Assembly: GCF_901709675.1 (NCBI RefSeq)
Contig: NC_051104.1
Coordinates: 4,571,501 to 4,635,500 of the forward strand
DNA: 64,000 nucleotides
Source of the DNA: Syngnathus acus
Taxonomy: Eukaryota > Chordata > Actinopteri > Syngnathiformes > Syngnathidae
Direction: 5' to 3'
Every line of letters begins with the position of its first letter. Position 1 is the stretch's first letter. This document shows positions 26,509-37,600 of this stretch, one piece after another. The notes under the pieces were generated by a model that was not told the DNA's origin, searched no databases, and saw only the letters and a list, made by a program, of their open reading frames with translations. Both the position numbers and the translations under genes were made by a program.

Positions 26509-26743
26509 GTTCCAGAATCATAAAGTTTATTATATGTGGGTTATTGAATTTTTAAAGAAATTACCACAAGAGGGAGACAAAAAAATAAATTTAATTTTGT
26601 ATCACGTTTTGGTTTTGCTCTGCAACCATATTAAGATATTGCAAAGTACTATGGCGCCATCCTCTGGATGATAATGTCACTTCAGCATTCTTTCGTGGAA
26701 TCAACGCAGAGGAGAAACACAAGCTGTTTTTCATGCAAAGACT

Positions 26744-28540
26744 TTTATTTATGAATAGTCTGTAATACTGTACAATAGCACACACTTGTCTCTAATTACG
26801 ATCATTCTAAATGATCTATTTTATTGTAGACAAACATTGTGCCTTTTATAATTAGTTCCCTTTTCACAATCTAAAAATAACACGTTCTGCTTTAAATATG
26901 TAGAATACCTTTTTGAAAATAAAATATACATTATTTGAAATATAACAGTTGTTTATTGGGTTGACTATAGACCATAGTACCAAATGCATGTACTGGATAT
27001 GCAAATACACTTCTCTGTAATTTCATGCACACGCACACACGCGCACGCATACTAAAACTAGAGATGGCGCACATTAAAAAAAGATGCTATACATATCTTG
27101 TCTGTATGAAAATAGAAAATATCAAAGCAAGATGTGCACCAATCAGTCTATATGTTACAACTCATTTGCAGTACAAAAGACTAACGAGGATGACGAGACT
27201 AAAACAAAATAATGGACTTCTAAAATTCCACACTTGTAAAATCAAAATGATTCTACTGGGGAGAAAACAAGGAAACCAGTAGTTGCAGCTTTAAATTTTG
27301 GTATTAAACCTATTAAATGTCGATGTCCAATGCATAGCATAAAGTTTGGTTTTGGTATATTGCCAAATGTCTTATATTGCTATCCCAAAAGCAAAGTCAG
27401 CTCTGCTCGAAACCTGTTAAATAAGAACCGATATGTCAACATACAATGATTGAAGACGTTTACAATGTTCTGTACATCATCACCGACACTTTCACCATAT
27501 TCACTCGAGTTAAAATAATTGATTTTACACACAAGTTAACCAAGAGTGTGAACAAAGGCATACCTTTCATTTAACATAGCGGGACATTTATTATTTCCTG
27601 CAGAGAAGCACTTCTGAAATCACAGCTTGACTTCCAATAGCAAAACTGCCCACAAAACTTGATGGTAATTGGCAAAGTAGTACTCAAATTTCTGATTTAC
27701 AATATGTGACTGATGCTAAACGTGATGCGCTCGAAACAAAAGATTATTGGTACACGACACAAATAAGCTGCACACTTTGACGTGGACATTTAAATGATCA
27801 GCTCGTTGAATCGTACTACTTGGAAACCGAGACCGAAACATACAGTACGTTACTATATTGCTCTGAAGTGAAACTATTTTTATTTATTTTTTTAAAGACC
27901 ACAGTGTTTCTCATTGCAACCCAGACTCTGAGTACATTCGCTATCATACACGTAGAAGAATAAAGAATAGAGGCTTCCATTATTAGTGTAACACTCAAAT
28001 ATTTAGAAAGCAATCTGAACATAGATAAGAAAATATACATTTGTTAAATCCATTTTTATAATCTAGATAAAATTTTGATACTTCTTTCTTATATTTACAT
28101 TTGGTGAGGATTAATACTGATTGTAATGCAATACTGTTGCCTTTTTGTTTTCAATTTACCTGTTACATTTCTTTTGAAGAGCAGAAGCGCTTTTACATTC
28201 ATAATTCAACACCGAGCCAGAAGGCAGAGTGCGGCGGGAATAATGACGTGCACTGGAACAAAAGCAAAAAAAAAAAAAAAGAATATTTCAAAGGAAGGCA
28301 GTTTTCTTGGTGTAGCAGAGAAATATTTGAAGGGGGTGGCTGGAAGGACTCGGAGAATTGGCACCACCTTTTTTTTTTTATTTGGCTGTAAAATATTCCC
28401 GCAGCACCAGGAAAGTCCGATCGCTGAGGGTTGATATGTAACGATCCGACTAAGCCGCGGGAACTTTTTTTTTTTTTTTTTTTCTTGGCAAAAAAGGTTA
28501 AGCAGGAAACGTTTTCCACAGTGGTCGACACAGTCGTGGG
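26744..28540 (-). other. jcad: Probable jcad 3'UTR
   Basis: The stretch between the jcad stop and a cluster of AATAAA hexamers on the minus strand (one at 26749-26744, another near 26820) is AT-rich and has no coding signal on either strand. It contains homopolymer runs, for example near 28268-28280 and 28467-28485, and a Pumilio-type TGTAAATA at 28099-28092. Mammalian JCAD also has a long 3'UTR. Which poly(A) site is used cannot be read from the sequence; closer AATAAA hexamers near 27.88 kb are possible alternatives. Confidence 0.45.
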
Positions 28541-28575
28541 TTACACTCGCTCCACTCGACTGGGATCGTAGGAGT
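28541..28575 (-). CDS. jcad: jcad terminal coding segment (PDZ-ligand-like tail)
   Basis: A 127-bp intron separates this from the large exon. The acceptor is TCTCAACAG (AG at 28577-28576). Only 35 coding nt follow, giving (V-S)-DSYDPSRVERV and a TAA stop at 28543-28541. The phase (one base before the intron, two after) is exact. The C-terminal E-R-V fits a class III PDZ ligand ([DE]-X-hydrophobic). The exon continues as 3'UTR. It is too short to appear in any ORF scan; I found it from the recognised family C-terminus. Confidence 0.9.
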
Positions 28576-31500
28576 CTGTTGAGAGAAAAAAATCTAATCA
28601 AATAAATATAAATAAATAAAATAAATTTAAAAAAAATGAAAATAAACCAGCATTGTTCATTTTAATTGTGCCAGTAAATGTGTCAACAACACTTGAACCC
28701 ACCTGAGACATTTAGCATCTCCTCATCCTCCAGATTTGTGGGAGTCCCAGGGTTGAAGCTGAGCGGTAGTGTTATTTCTCTTTTGGGAACACTTCGAGGT
28801 TTAGGAAGCAGTGGAGGCTTCTGGAGCTTCATCCGACGCTTTGCTTTGGGCAACTTGTCTACCTTCACGTCGTTTGTCGTTTGGCTTTTGCTAACTTCTG
28901 CTGCTTCGTGTTTGTCTGCGTTGTCAGGCTCTGCGTTTCCTTCAGGCTCTTCTGGTTTTGCTTCTCTTACTCCTTCGTTTATTGCTTTTAGTGCAAACTC
29001 TTCATCAGTCTGTTCTACCTCCTGTGATTTTTCACCTCCTTTGCATATATCTTCATTGTCTCCACCGGGTTGACAATCTTGGAGAGTTTCAGGCTCGACC
29101 GGAGAATCCACATCGACCTCGTCCCTCCTTCCGTTCTGTGCCTTCACACCTTCATCACCTTTCCGTTTCTCCTCATCCTCAAGCTTTGGCTCTCCCTGAA
29201 CTGAGTTTTCCTCCCTAGCATCAGAATTACAATTCCGACTGGAATCAGAAGCTTTCAGGCTGAGGCGTCTGATCCGAGACACCGAGTGGAGTTCTTTGAG
29301 TCGGGCTATTCGGTCCGTGGTTGACCTGCCGCCACCAGATGCATTGTTTAGCTTATCTTGCAGGGCTTCGATGAATTTTTTGGAAGGTTGTGGTGCGGCG
29401 GTGCCCTTATTTTCTCCTTTCCTCACCCTATCGGGAGTGATGGGGAGGGACAGTGAAAGATGACCCGGCGGATATTCGGGCAGGTCCAGCACCACCGTTG
29501 ACTGAGTGATGTCCTCCTCGTTGTGATTGTGCTTTTGTCTGTTGTCGTCAATTTGGTCTTCCCCTAACTTTGACACTTCCGTCTCGGTTCCCGGTAAAAT
29601 CAGCGGTCCCTGTTCAACTTGCTCGGGCTCTTTGATCACATTCTCATCGCCTTCGAGATGAGGTTTCTCATCTCCAGGAGTTTCTGCGTCATCACTCCTC
29701 TCTGACTTTCCCAAGGTCTCCATCGGAACGGTAATACCCAAAATCCTGGCAGCTCTCTCCTCCATTGATTCGTTTTCCGGTATTCCCTTTGCAGATTTGA
29801 CTTCGTACAGACTACTAAGGTCCTCGGCGGGTAACGAATTGGCTTTCTCTTGAGTAAGCAAGTTCTCAAGGTGCATGTCTGCTATGGTTGACTCACAGTC
29901 ATTCCCGTTTTCCTCGAAAACAAAGGAACTTTGACTCAATTTGCAAATTTCATTCCTGCTCAAAGTAAGCTCAGTCCTGCTTTGTGACATTTTGTCTGAC
30001 TCAGTCTCCGCTTTATCTGGAAGCTCTGGATCTGTTCCGCTCTCGCTCGAAAGCTGGTCGTCGCGGTGGAGTTGGTTTGAAAGCAAGAGTGAGCGCTGCT
30101 CGCTGTGACCACCGGGGGTCTCGGTGTAGACGGTCAGCCCGACATCCCTTAGCAATGACTCCTGCGCGACGGGAATATCCTGCCTGTAAAGCTGCTTTGA
30201 ATGACTCTGTTGAGGCGGTGAGGATTGTAACTTATCAGGTACGTCGGTCTGCGGTCTGGAGAAATCCTGTCGTGCGGCCACGGATTCCAAATCGTTGGCA
30301 GAAGGAAAGGATTTAGATCTTATTTTGAGAACGGGTTTTTCTCTACCCGCTCCAAAATGCTTTCCCGGATGATAGCGGCCATTTCTTTTGTTCATCCCGT
30401 CTAAATCGTCGATCGAGCGACCGAGATGCCGCCTCTTGCTGATTGTGTCTTCCATCTCCTTATTGATGGTCTCCAGCTCACCGATGGCATCGAATGGCCG
30501 TCTGTTGACTGGCTTTAGGAGAAACTGACCAAAGGCCACTTGTTCAGCACACTCGGGAGGACTGCTCCTCTTTGGAGACGATGGCTTCTGGTCTCCTGAA
30601 TCTTCTCGTTTGGATGGAGAGAATATGTGTTGCTCAGAAGGTTGCGATGTTGGGCTGCCGCTGAGTCGGGAGAAGGCGCTGTTGCTGGAGGGATGGAGAT
30701 TTTTCTGCCCGGCCATGGGATAGCCGTAAGAGGAACCGTTATCTGTTCCTACGCCGCTGTCAGTCGTCGTGTCCGATGCAGAATGAACAGGTTCTTGTCC
30801 TCCGGGTGGGCTTTGGGGTTCTGGACTTTTCACCACTGTCAAGGGTGAACCAGTCTGGGTTTCCTGGTTACGGTATTGATTTCCTGGCCAGGAGCCGGAA
30901 TAGCACATCTGCTTGTCGTCATTGGCTTGAAGTGCCCAGGCGTCTATGATCTCCTTCCTTAAAGGAGCCCTCTTGTAATTCCTCAGCGAGGAAGTGCTGG
31001 TGGTGTGAAAATGTGAGTAGTGGACTTTGATGGGCATCTCGTTGACGGACTTGCTCCGCAGGCTATGGGTCTCCTTGAGGCCAACAGCGAAGGTTTCTGT
31101 ATTGGTCATGGTCAGACTTCGTGCTGTGTCGTTGTTGTTTTGATCTGCTGATGCGTCTTTGTTAAGGTTAGTTGGTGTGTGAAGGGGAACAGACACAAGG
31201 CAGAAGATGGTCTCACTAACTCTTCTCTTTGTATTTCTGTTATTCTCCAACCCTGATTCTGGGACAATTTTCTTGACTTGTGTGATGGTTTCTGCGAAGA
31301 CCTGATCTAAACTGGACCCCTGGCGAGATGCTGCTCTTCTTATTGGGGCCTGAAAGGCGGAAGATGGCGATGGAGGAGGACGTTGGTTTTTGGAATATGT
31401 GTTACAATTTTGGTCAGTTGCTGAGAAGTTATCGACAGTCGCTTTGTGCAAATTGCTGTGCCACCTCTTATTGTCATTGTCAAAGTCACATGAAGACGTC

Positions 31501-34439
31501 TGATTAGCATCGCTGGCCAGTTTGGCAGCGATAAAAGGCCCCGCCGACGGGGGCAAAAAGGCACTTTTGCCGGATGCGGGCTCCGACGTGGTGGTGGTGC
31601 TGGGTAGTTCGTTGCGGATGTGACGTATCTTGTCGGCGTCCGTCAGAGAATTACCGCCGAGAGCTGAAATGTGTCGTATGCGGGGATCGTCGAAGGAGAT
31701 ATATTGCACTCCTCCACCTGGATGCTCTTGCGAAGTACATACAGGATGGAGCTGCTTGTGGCCTGCAATGCACTTCTCTCTGGATGACTCAGACCAAGAA
31801 CCCGCTGGATGTCGAGTGATCCAATGGGATCCATCTGGAGCCACGTGGATCTGCTGGTATACGCCACCTCTGTACCTAAAAGCAACGAAAAAAAATTGCT
31901 ACGTGGGTAATTGTGGAGCAACACGTTGCAACCAAATTGGCATGATGGGAGTAACAGAAATATCTGACATATTTTTATTCTTTTCTTAAATGATTTCAAG
32001 GATTATGTAACAAACTGTAAAATAAATAAAATGCAAGGTTTACTGGCTAATTTAATTCATAATTCATATCAAAAGAATATACATTTACAAAACATCAATC
32101 TTTTTATATATACCGTATTTTCCGGACTATAATGATCCATAGTCTTTTTGATTCATGATTCATAGTCTTCAGCGGGCCACTTATGATTGATTTCATGACA
32201 CAATGCTTTGGGCCGGTTTAAATTTAGGAATTTGGTCCATATATAAGGCGCACCGGACTATAAGGCGCACTGTCGGCTTTTGAGAAGATTTTCGGTTTTT
32301 AGGTAAAAGGTAAAAAGGTAAAGACCCAATGATTGTCACACACACATCTGCGCCTTATAGTCCGGAAAATACGGTATATATAAAAAAAAAAAGGATAATC
32401 AGCCCTTACCTGTAATCAACTGCAATCTCACCATATCCCCGATGCCCTCCTATAATCACAGGGGCTCTTTTGTACGATGGGGGTGGGATGTATCCTGGAG
32501 GTCCAGAATCCTGTGCAAAATAGTCTAGTGGAGCATCACCTGTCCGTATGATGGGAAGAGGAGTCCTGTCCCTGCTATGGGAAATAACCGAGTCTCTCCC
32601 AGACAGCAACTCACAGCTTCCCCTGATCTGCTGGTGCATTTCGTAGGAGGGAGGTCTAGGGGGTCGAGTGAATCGGGGTTTTGGCGTTAACGATAACTGG
32701 TTGGCACTTGCCGGCCTGCCGTTCTCCGGCCAGCGGGGCGCCCGGTAAAGGTCATGTTGTGACAGCGGGTGGCCGTTAACCCGTCTGTACAAGTCCTGAC
32801 CGCACGAGGACATGTCCACATATTGCAGGCTCTCAGGTCGCAGCATCCTGGGCATGGACTGGGATTTGGCTTTGGTCCTGGGGTGGACTACCATTCCCTC
32901 TGGTGTCCTGGCGTGGAGCCGCTGCTGCTCCTGTGCCCAACGTTCACCCTCACTCTGCGACATCTGGCGACTAAAACTGACAGCTGGACGCCACTCGTCT
33001 GTCCCCAGGCTCTGGCACTTCCTCTCAGTGGCCACCCTCCACTGTTTGAGAGCCGCCTCTCTTTCTTTAGCACGAGCCTGTACCTGGGCCGCCCAGCGTT
33101 GCCGCTCCTGGGCTACTCTCTGACGTTCCTCCGCGGGCGGCTCTTGACCTCTTGCTTGTTGACTTCCCTCTGGTCTGTTATGTTCCCCTCTGTGGTCCGC
33201 ATAGTCCAGAAGCACAGTAAAGTCCTGGCCTCTCCTCCTCCAGAAGGACACATCCTTGGACTGCATCTGTTGACCTCTGCTGCCATCACAAAACCTAAGA
33301 GGTAAAAAAAAAATGGTTAATACAAATTCCACTTCCACTAGATGGTGACAGATCTCCATGTCTTTTTTCATGAAGCGCCATACAAAAACATGTCAAAGCG
33401 ATTGTGACAACATCTGATTTGTGCTGCCTTCAAAATGACTGACTGACCGGCATCACTAACAAGATGCATGTATGTGCACTCCATCAAGGCTGAAGCCTTG
33501 ACCGCCCTCAACATTGCAATCTATAATGATCTCTGGGCAGTCGTGTGCTGCGGGAAAGCTGGCGAGGAAAGTGAAACCAAAAAATCAAAACGGCCGTGGT
33601 TATTTTACTGGCTGGTGGCAAAACAGGATTTGAAAAATGTCTGAGGAAAGAAATAACATGAACAAACTGAACTCATTGTTTGGACATAGGAACGCTCGTT
33701 TTTACTTTGTCTCAGTTACAACACAAGCTAGTGCGAATAGGCAAACGAAACAGCTCTGTTCAAAAAATAAAATTCAATTGCCTACCCAAGAGGGCCTCAA
33801 AATTGCGTAACACCAAACTCAGCTAAATATAACTCATTCTCATATACATTATGCATTTAACCCAATATAGACGTTGTATTATTGATGAAGTGTAATCTTG
33901 AATTAGGCGGGATTCCGGAGTTTGACATTTGGCCATTTTGTAGAGAGCTCGGCAAAAAAACCTCCTGCTCTGTCATTATTCGCTAAACGGTAGGGGACAA
34001 CAATAATTACGTGGTTCCATTGGTCAGCAAATTACAGCACCCATGTGACAAAACAGAATTTATCATACCCGCTGTCTGACGTCAGCGACTCTCCAAAGGA
34101 AGGCGTTTCAACTTGGCCCTGGATTTCAACCTCCTGCCTGGATTGGCTCCTCTCCCTGGGTTCGACGTTGTTGTTGGGGCAGCTAGTTCCAGTCGCGGCC
34201 AGGTACCCTTGAGGAGTCCTGCTTCCACAGTTGTTTGCGTACGTCACTCTCAAACCTCGTTCGTAGCCGTTGAGTGTCCTGCTACTGGGCCTGCTCCCCG
34301 AACCCGCATTGTGTTTATTGTAAGATGGAGGTGAAGAAGACGAGCGGGATGCGGGGGTCGGGGTCGGGGTGGTGGAGGCGGAGGTATGCTTGGGGAGCTT
34401 ATATCCATGAGAAATGAGGAGGTCCTCCACGCTGTACAT
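28541..34439 (-). CDS. jcad: Junctional cadherin 5-associated protein (JCAD/KIAA1462), complete coding region in 4 exons
   Basis: Exons in transcript order are 34439-34069, 33294-32410, 31875-28703 and 28575-28541. They join in frame to 1,487 aa, against 1,359 aa in human JCAD. The start is fixed by the N-terminus MYSVEDLLISHGYKLPK, which is the family signature, and the end is SYDPSRVERV, which I also recognise from JCAD. The protein looks mostly disordered. It has three PPSY motifs (about residues 37-40, 338-341, 395-398), an Arg/Glu/Gln-rich probable helix (about 178-216), and a long Ser/Glu-rich region in the third exon. No signal peptide or membrane segment is visible. From the family: JCAD sits at VE-cadherin junctions of endothelial cells, supports angiogenic behaviour, binds LATS2 and so affects YAP, and lies at a human coronary artery disease locus. 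The fish protein's function is inferred from orthology. The neighbour mtpap, on the same strand, matches human order. Confidence 0.95.
28703..31875 (-). CDS. jcad: jcad large third coding exon
   Basis: This is a single uninterrupted 3,173-nt exon encoding about residues 419-1476, roughly 70% of the protein. The large central exon is also a feature of the mammalian gene. The acceptor is TTTTAG (AG at 31877-31876) and the donor is TCAG|GTGGGT at 28702. The first residues are YRGGVYQQIHV. The content is Ser/Thr/Glu/Lys-rich and low in hydrophobics, with short order-prone patches such as VQYISFDDPRIRHISALGG, RHLGRSIDDLDGMNKR and ESMEERAARILGITVP. Reading on past the donor would end the protein at SGGFKCC, which is not the family C-terminus. 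Confidence 0.95.
32113..32374. mobile_element. MITE copy in jcad intron 2, internally deleted (subfamily A)
   Basis: It begins CCGTATTTTCCGGACTATAA and ends with the reverse complement of that terminus, with TA on both sides (32111-32112 and 32375-32376). It shares its interior with the copies at 41.6 and 56.7 kb. The left part is deleted: the sequence jumps from the terminal CTATAA straight to the internal AATGATCCATAG. A short insert of GGTAAA repeats followed by CCAATGATTGTCACACACA sits near the right end. It makes up about half of the 534-bp intron. Confidence 0.85.
32410..33294 (-). CDS. jcad: jcad second coding exon
   Basis: The exon is 885 nt, from acceptor CTTAG (AG at 33296-33295) to donor GTAAGG (from 32409). 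It encodes about residues 124-419. It begins FCDGSRG, carries a charged Arg/Gln/Glu-rich segment likely to be helical, and ends with proline-rich sequence holding two PPSY motifs (RPPRPPSYE and IPPPSYKR). Phase matches both neighbours: GG|G at the 5' side and AG|G at the 3' side. Confidence 0.93.
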
Positions 34440-34605
34440 GTTCGCATTTGATTATGCTGGTGTGTTTCCTCTTTTCCCCCCCTCTTTGTGTTTTTTCCGC
34501 TTTTTTTGGGGGGCGAGAAAGGTAGGTCGGTTGTCAAGGCGTCGCCGCTTCTTCCCCGTGTGCAGCGGCAGGATCACCGGCACAACTGCGCAGCCGAGGC
34601 CATCA
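34069..34605 (-). CDS. jcad: jcad exon with 5'UTR end and first coding segment
   Basis: The exon runs from a strong acceptor (pyrimidine tract ending CTACTCAG, AG at 34607-34606) to a donor GTATGA at 34068. The ATG is at 34439-34437, so 34605-34440 is 5'UTR and 371 nt are coding (residues 1-123 plus two bases of Gly124). The segment holds the conserved N-terminus, a Thr/Pro/Ser-rich stretch and the first PPSY motif. Because the exon begins at an acceptor, at least one non-coding exon must lie upstream. Confidence 0.88.
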
Positions 34606-37600
34606 CTGAGTAGAGAAGAAAGGAGATGATGTAAAAAAAACAACCAAAAACCATAAAATTTAATAAAATGAATTAAAAATAAATAAAAATAAAGAAATAA
34701 ATCTGATTTACAAGGACCCTTCTAACATAACACAGAAGTGAATGTTCATTACTCGGTTCACATCAGCACCAAAACTGTCTACATGAAAAATTCTGGTGGA
34801 TGAAGAAGTAAATAAAAAAATAAAAACACCATCGTCAGCAAACTGCAGGATACGAAATGTCATAGATGAAATTGATGCTTCTGTATATCACAAGGACAAG
34901 CGAGCGATCGTATTCATTTCTGCTCCACATCCTCGTCCACACTCTTGGGGTTTTTCTTTTGCATCTCAAAAGCATTTCCTTCATCTGGGAGGATAAAAAA
35001 GAGCCAATTTCAAAGCTAAAAAAACTGGAATTCCCCAAGAAACTACGAGTGCCGAGAAATGCAGTCACTAAACTAAAACGTGGAAGAAAAAAATGAACTG
35101 AGGACAAACTTCACAGCAATCCCATCATAGCATGCAAATATATTTTTTTGTGCGGTATTAAAAAATTCAAGATCCGACTGACGATAGCCATGGTGCATCT
35201 GTTAATGATGTCTTGCCCTCGATGAAGTCATACTTGGTGCCTTGTCAACAGGACACATGCACCAAAATGTATTCATCTGCTACATTTGTTTTGCAAGTCA
35301 GTGGATGGAAAAAAACAAGATTTATAATAAAAAAAGGGCCTTGACTCACTTTCCCCACTATATGTCCTTGATCCTTCCTCTCTCCGTGTACCTGAACCTT
35401 AGAAGAGCCTACAACGAGATGATTAACAGGATCCAAGAGCGTGAAATGCCGCTCTTTGTATGTACGGCTCCTTAATACGATTAATATTTTTTTTTCCCAT
35501 TTAAAACCTTAAACCTGTTAGCTTTGGTGGATTGACTCTTGCCTCTTACCCAGTTAAGTTCAATTTCACTCCCTTCCATTTGCGTAATCTCCTCAAGGAG
35601 AAGACGAACTGGAAGTTTCTGTAGTGAACAATGTCAAAACAATGACATCATTTGATTTGGTTTATTGCTTTGGCCTGATTATCACTCACAGACTACAAAA
35701 CTGTCAAAATGCTGTGTAACAAACAAGAAAAAAATGTCCTTGATGGGCTGCGTGTTTCCTTTTTGATAATGTGTGTTTCTGAACCTCAACATTACTTAAA
35801 TGTAACGCTTGCTCAGACTGCGTCCTTCGTTTTCAATGTTGAGACTGAAAAAACTACTAAGAGCATATTTAACTCATTAGAAGCGTGTCAAGCTCCATTT
35901 AAGGCTGTTTACGAGAATTTGGCTTGAGGTTGTAAATACACTGAATATAATTTTAACAGAAATATGGATGCTCAGATGAATAAAGCTATTTTGGTTCCTT
36001 TTTGTGATTAAGTCAGGAATAAAAACAGAATCGTATCAGTATAATTAAATCAGATTTAGGTCAAGGGGCCACATTTAATATGATAATCCACCTTACCTTG
36101 TGATAATATCCATTTACATATAAACCTGTTTTAAGTGAAGATCCATATGATGTCTGATCCTAACTTAATCCCTAATCTGAGGCAATTTATCTTGATGACA
36201 CCAATAAACGAGGATTATCTCCGTCATCGGTTAAAGTGAGGATTTCCTCCTGTAAAATGATCTGCCTGCAAACCAGTCCCCCGCCCTAACTCTTCCTTTC
36301 CCATGACAAGCTGAATTTAAATACTGCTAATGCTGTTACGCAATGGAATTACTCATTTTATATCAAGTAAAACCTTGGATTGAAGGAACGCTACGCAACA
36401 ATGCTCGACGTTCATCCCCCCCCACGACACAAAAAAACATTGTGTTCCGTGACAATACCCTCTTGTGTGGAAATGGATGGCATTGTGGTTGCTTGGATAT
36501 GGCAAGCGGAAAAAATAAAAAGTGCTGTGTTTTAGTTGAAAGCGCTCAATCAGGAAGGGAGGGGGGGGGGGATGAAATAGTTGATATGGATAACATACAC
36601 TGCTAAGCGAGCTAAAAATAAACAGAACCACATGAGGGCCGGCATTTCCCCACAGACGACCCTCGCACCACCCCCACGTGTTCTCGTCTCATCAGCCACA
36701 ACGTTTTTACTGGCGACGCAATTGAAAATACGGGTATGAGGTCGTAAGAACAAATATCAAGGCCTCACTCCCACAAAAAAACAATCAGAAATATTTTTGG
36801 CTGGGCACACATGACTGGGCTGCAGGAGCATGACGGCTTGCAGGTTGACAGTTTGGTGTCACCTCATTTACTGTACGGCCGAACTAAGATGAGGGAGAGC
36901 AACGCAGTACCGGATGGAGTCATATAAAAAAAATAATAGAGCACAAAATGGGTACTAAGTTGTCTTCAAACACGGCAAAAAACATCTCTGTGTTCAAAAC
37001 AAATTGAGCGAAAATGATTTATGCGATCAAACGGCATAAAAGACCTCAAACGCAAAGCATCCAAACGAGTCTCATACACCAAAACAAAGACAATCACCTA
37101 AAAATATTCCACATGAGCCGCACCTCTCCACATTGTTCTCTCCTTGGATCTAAAAAGAGTCCCAAGCTGGGTGTGTACTTGGCTGCTCTCCGGTTCCGCA
37201 TCTGTTTGGACTGTGCGTACGCAGACCCATCTTTTGGAACGACAGCCCATCCCATTCAACAAACAGCTACAGATTGTTTATCTAGGTGACAACATGGTGT
37301 TCATTGAAGGTCCTGAATGTTTCCAATCAGGCTTCTGTTTGTCCAGTGAAAACACGCCAGAGGCTTGTTTTTAACACAAGCTTGTTTGACAAACAACCAA
37401 GTTGACTTTTAAGTCTTGTTTAACTTCACTTAAGGTGCACGCTAACCCAACAACAACACCCAACGTGCATGTCGGCCTTCATTGCCTTAAGAATTCTAAG
37501 TCAATTACCTCATGTAGAAAGGTTAGCCAAAAGACATATATTTGAATTTTTTTTTTTAATCGTCTCCCTTGGCGACAGTTTTGCTCATGCGTGGGCCGCT

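Larger units (their letters stand above)
1..26743. other. Intergenic region left of jcad
   Basis: No exon could be supported on either strand across this stretch. Open frames are short, lack recognisable domains and often run through microsatellites. It holds the repeats listed separately (LINE fragment, two MITEs, tandem duplications, microsatellites) and a few GC- or CpG-richer patches, near 11.2-11.33 kb and 18.2-18.4 kb, that could be regulatory. In human the next gene on this side is SVIL; no SVIL-like exon is seen here. Confidence 0.6.

Noticed and set aside
28678-29218. Plus-strand open frames of 131 and 86 codons opposite jcad exon 3
   Set aside because: They are antisense shadows of the Glu/Lys-rich jcad reading frame.
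32769-33305. 178-codon open frame on the plus strand opposite jcad exon 2
   Set aside because: It is a shadow of the GC-rich jcad coding exon. The minus strand has the conserved protein and exact splice sites.
33337-33350. CCACTAGATGGTGA as a CTCF site in jcad intron 1 (coding)
   Set aside because: It deviates at a strongly conserved position (T in place of C in GGC), so it is not called as a feature, only mentioned beside the better site at 61.8 kb.
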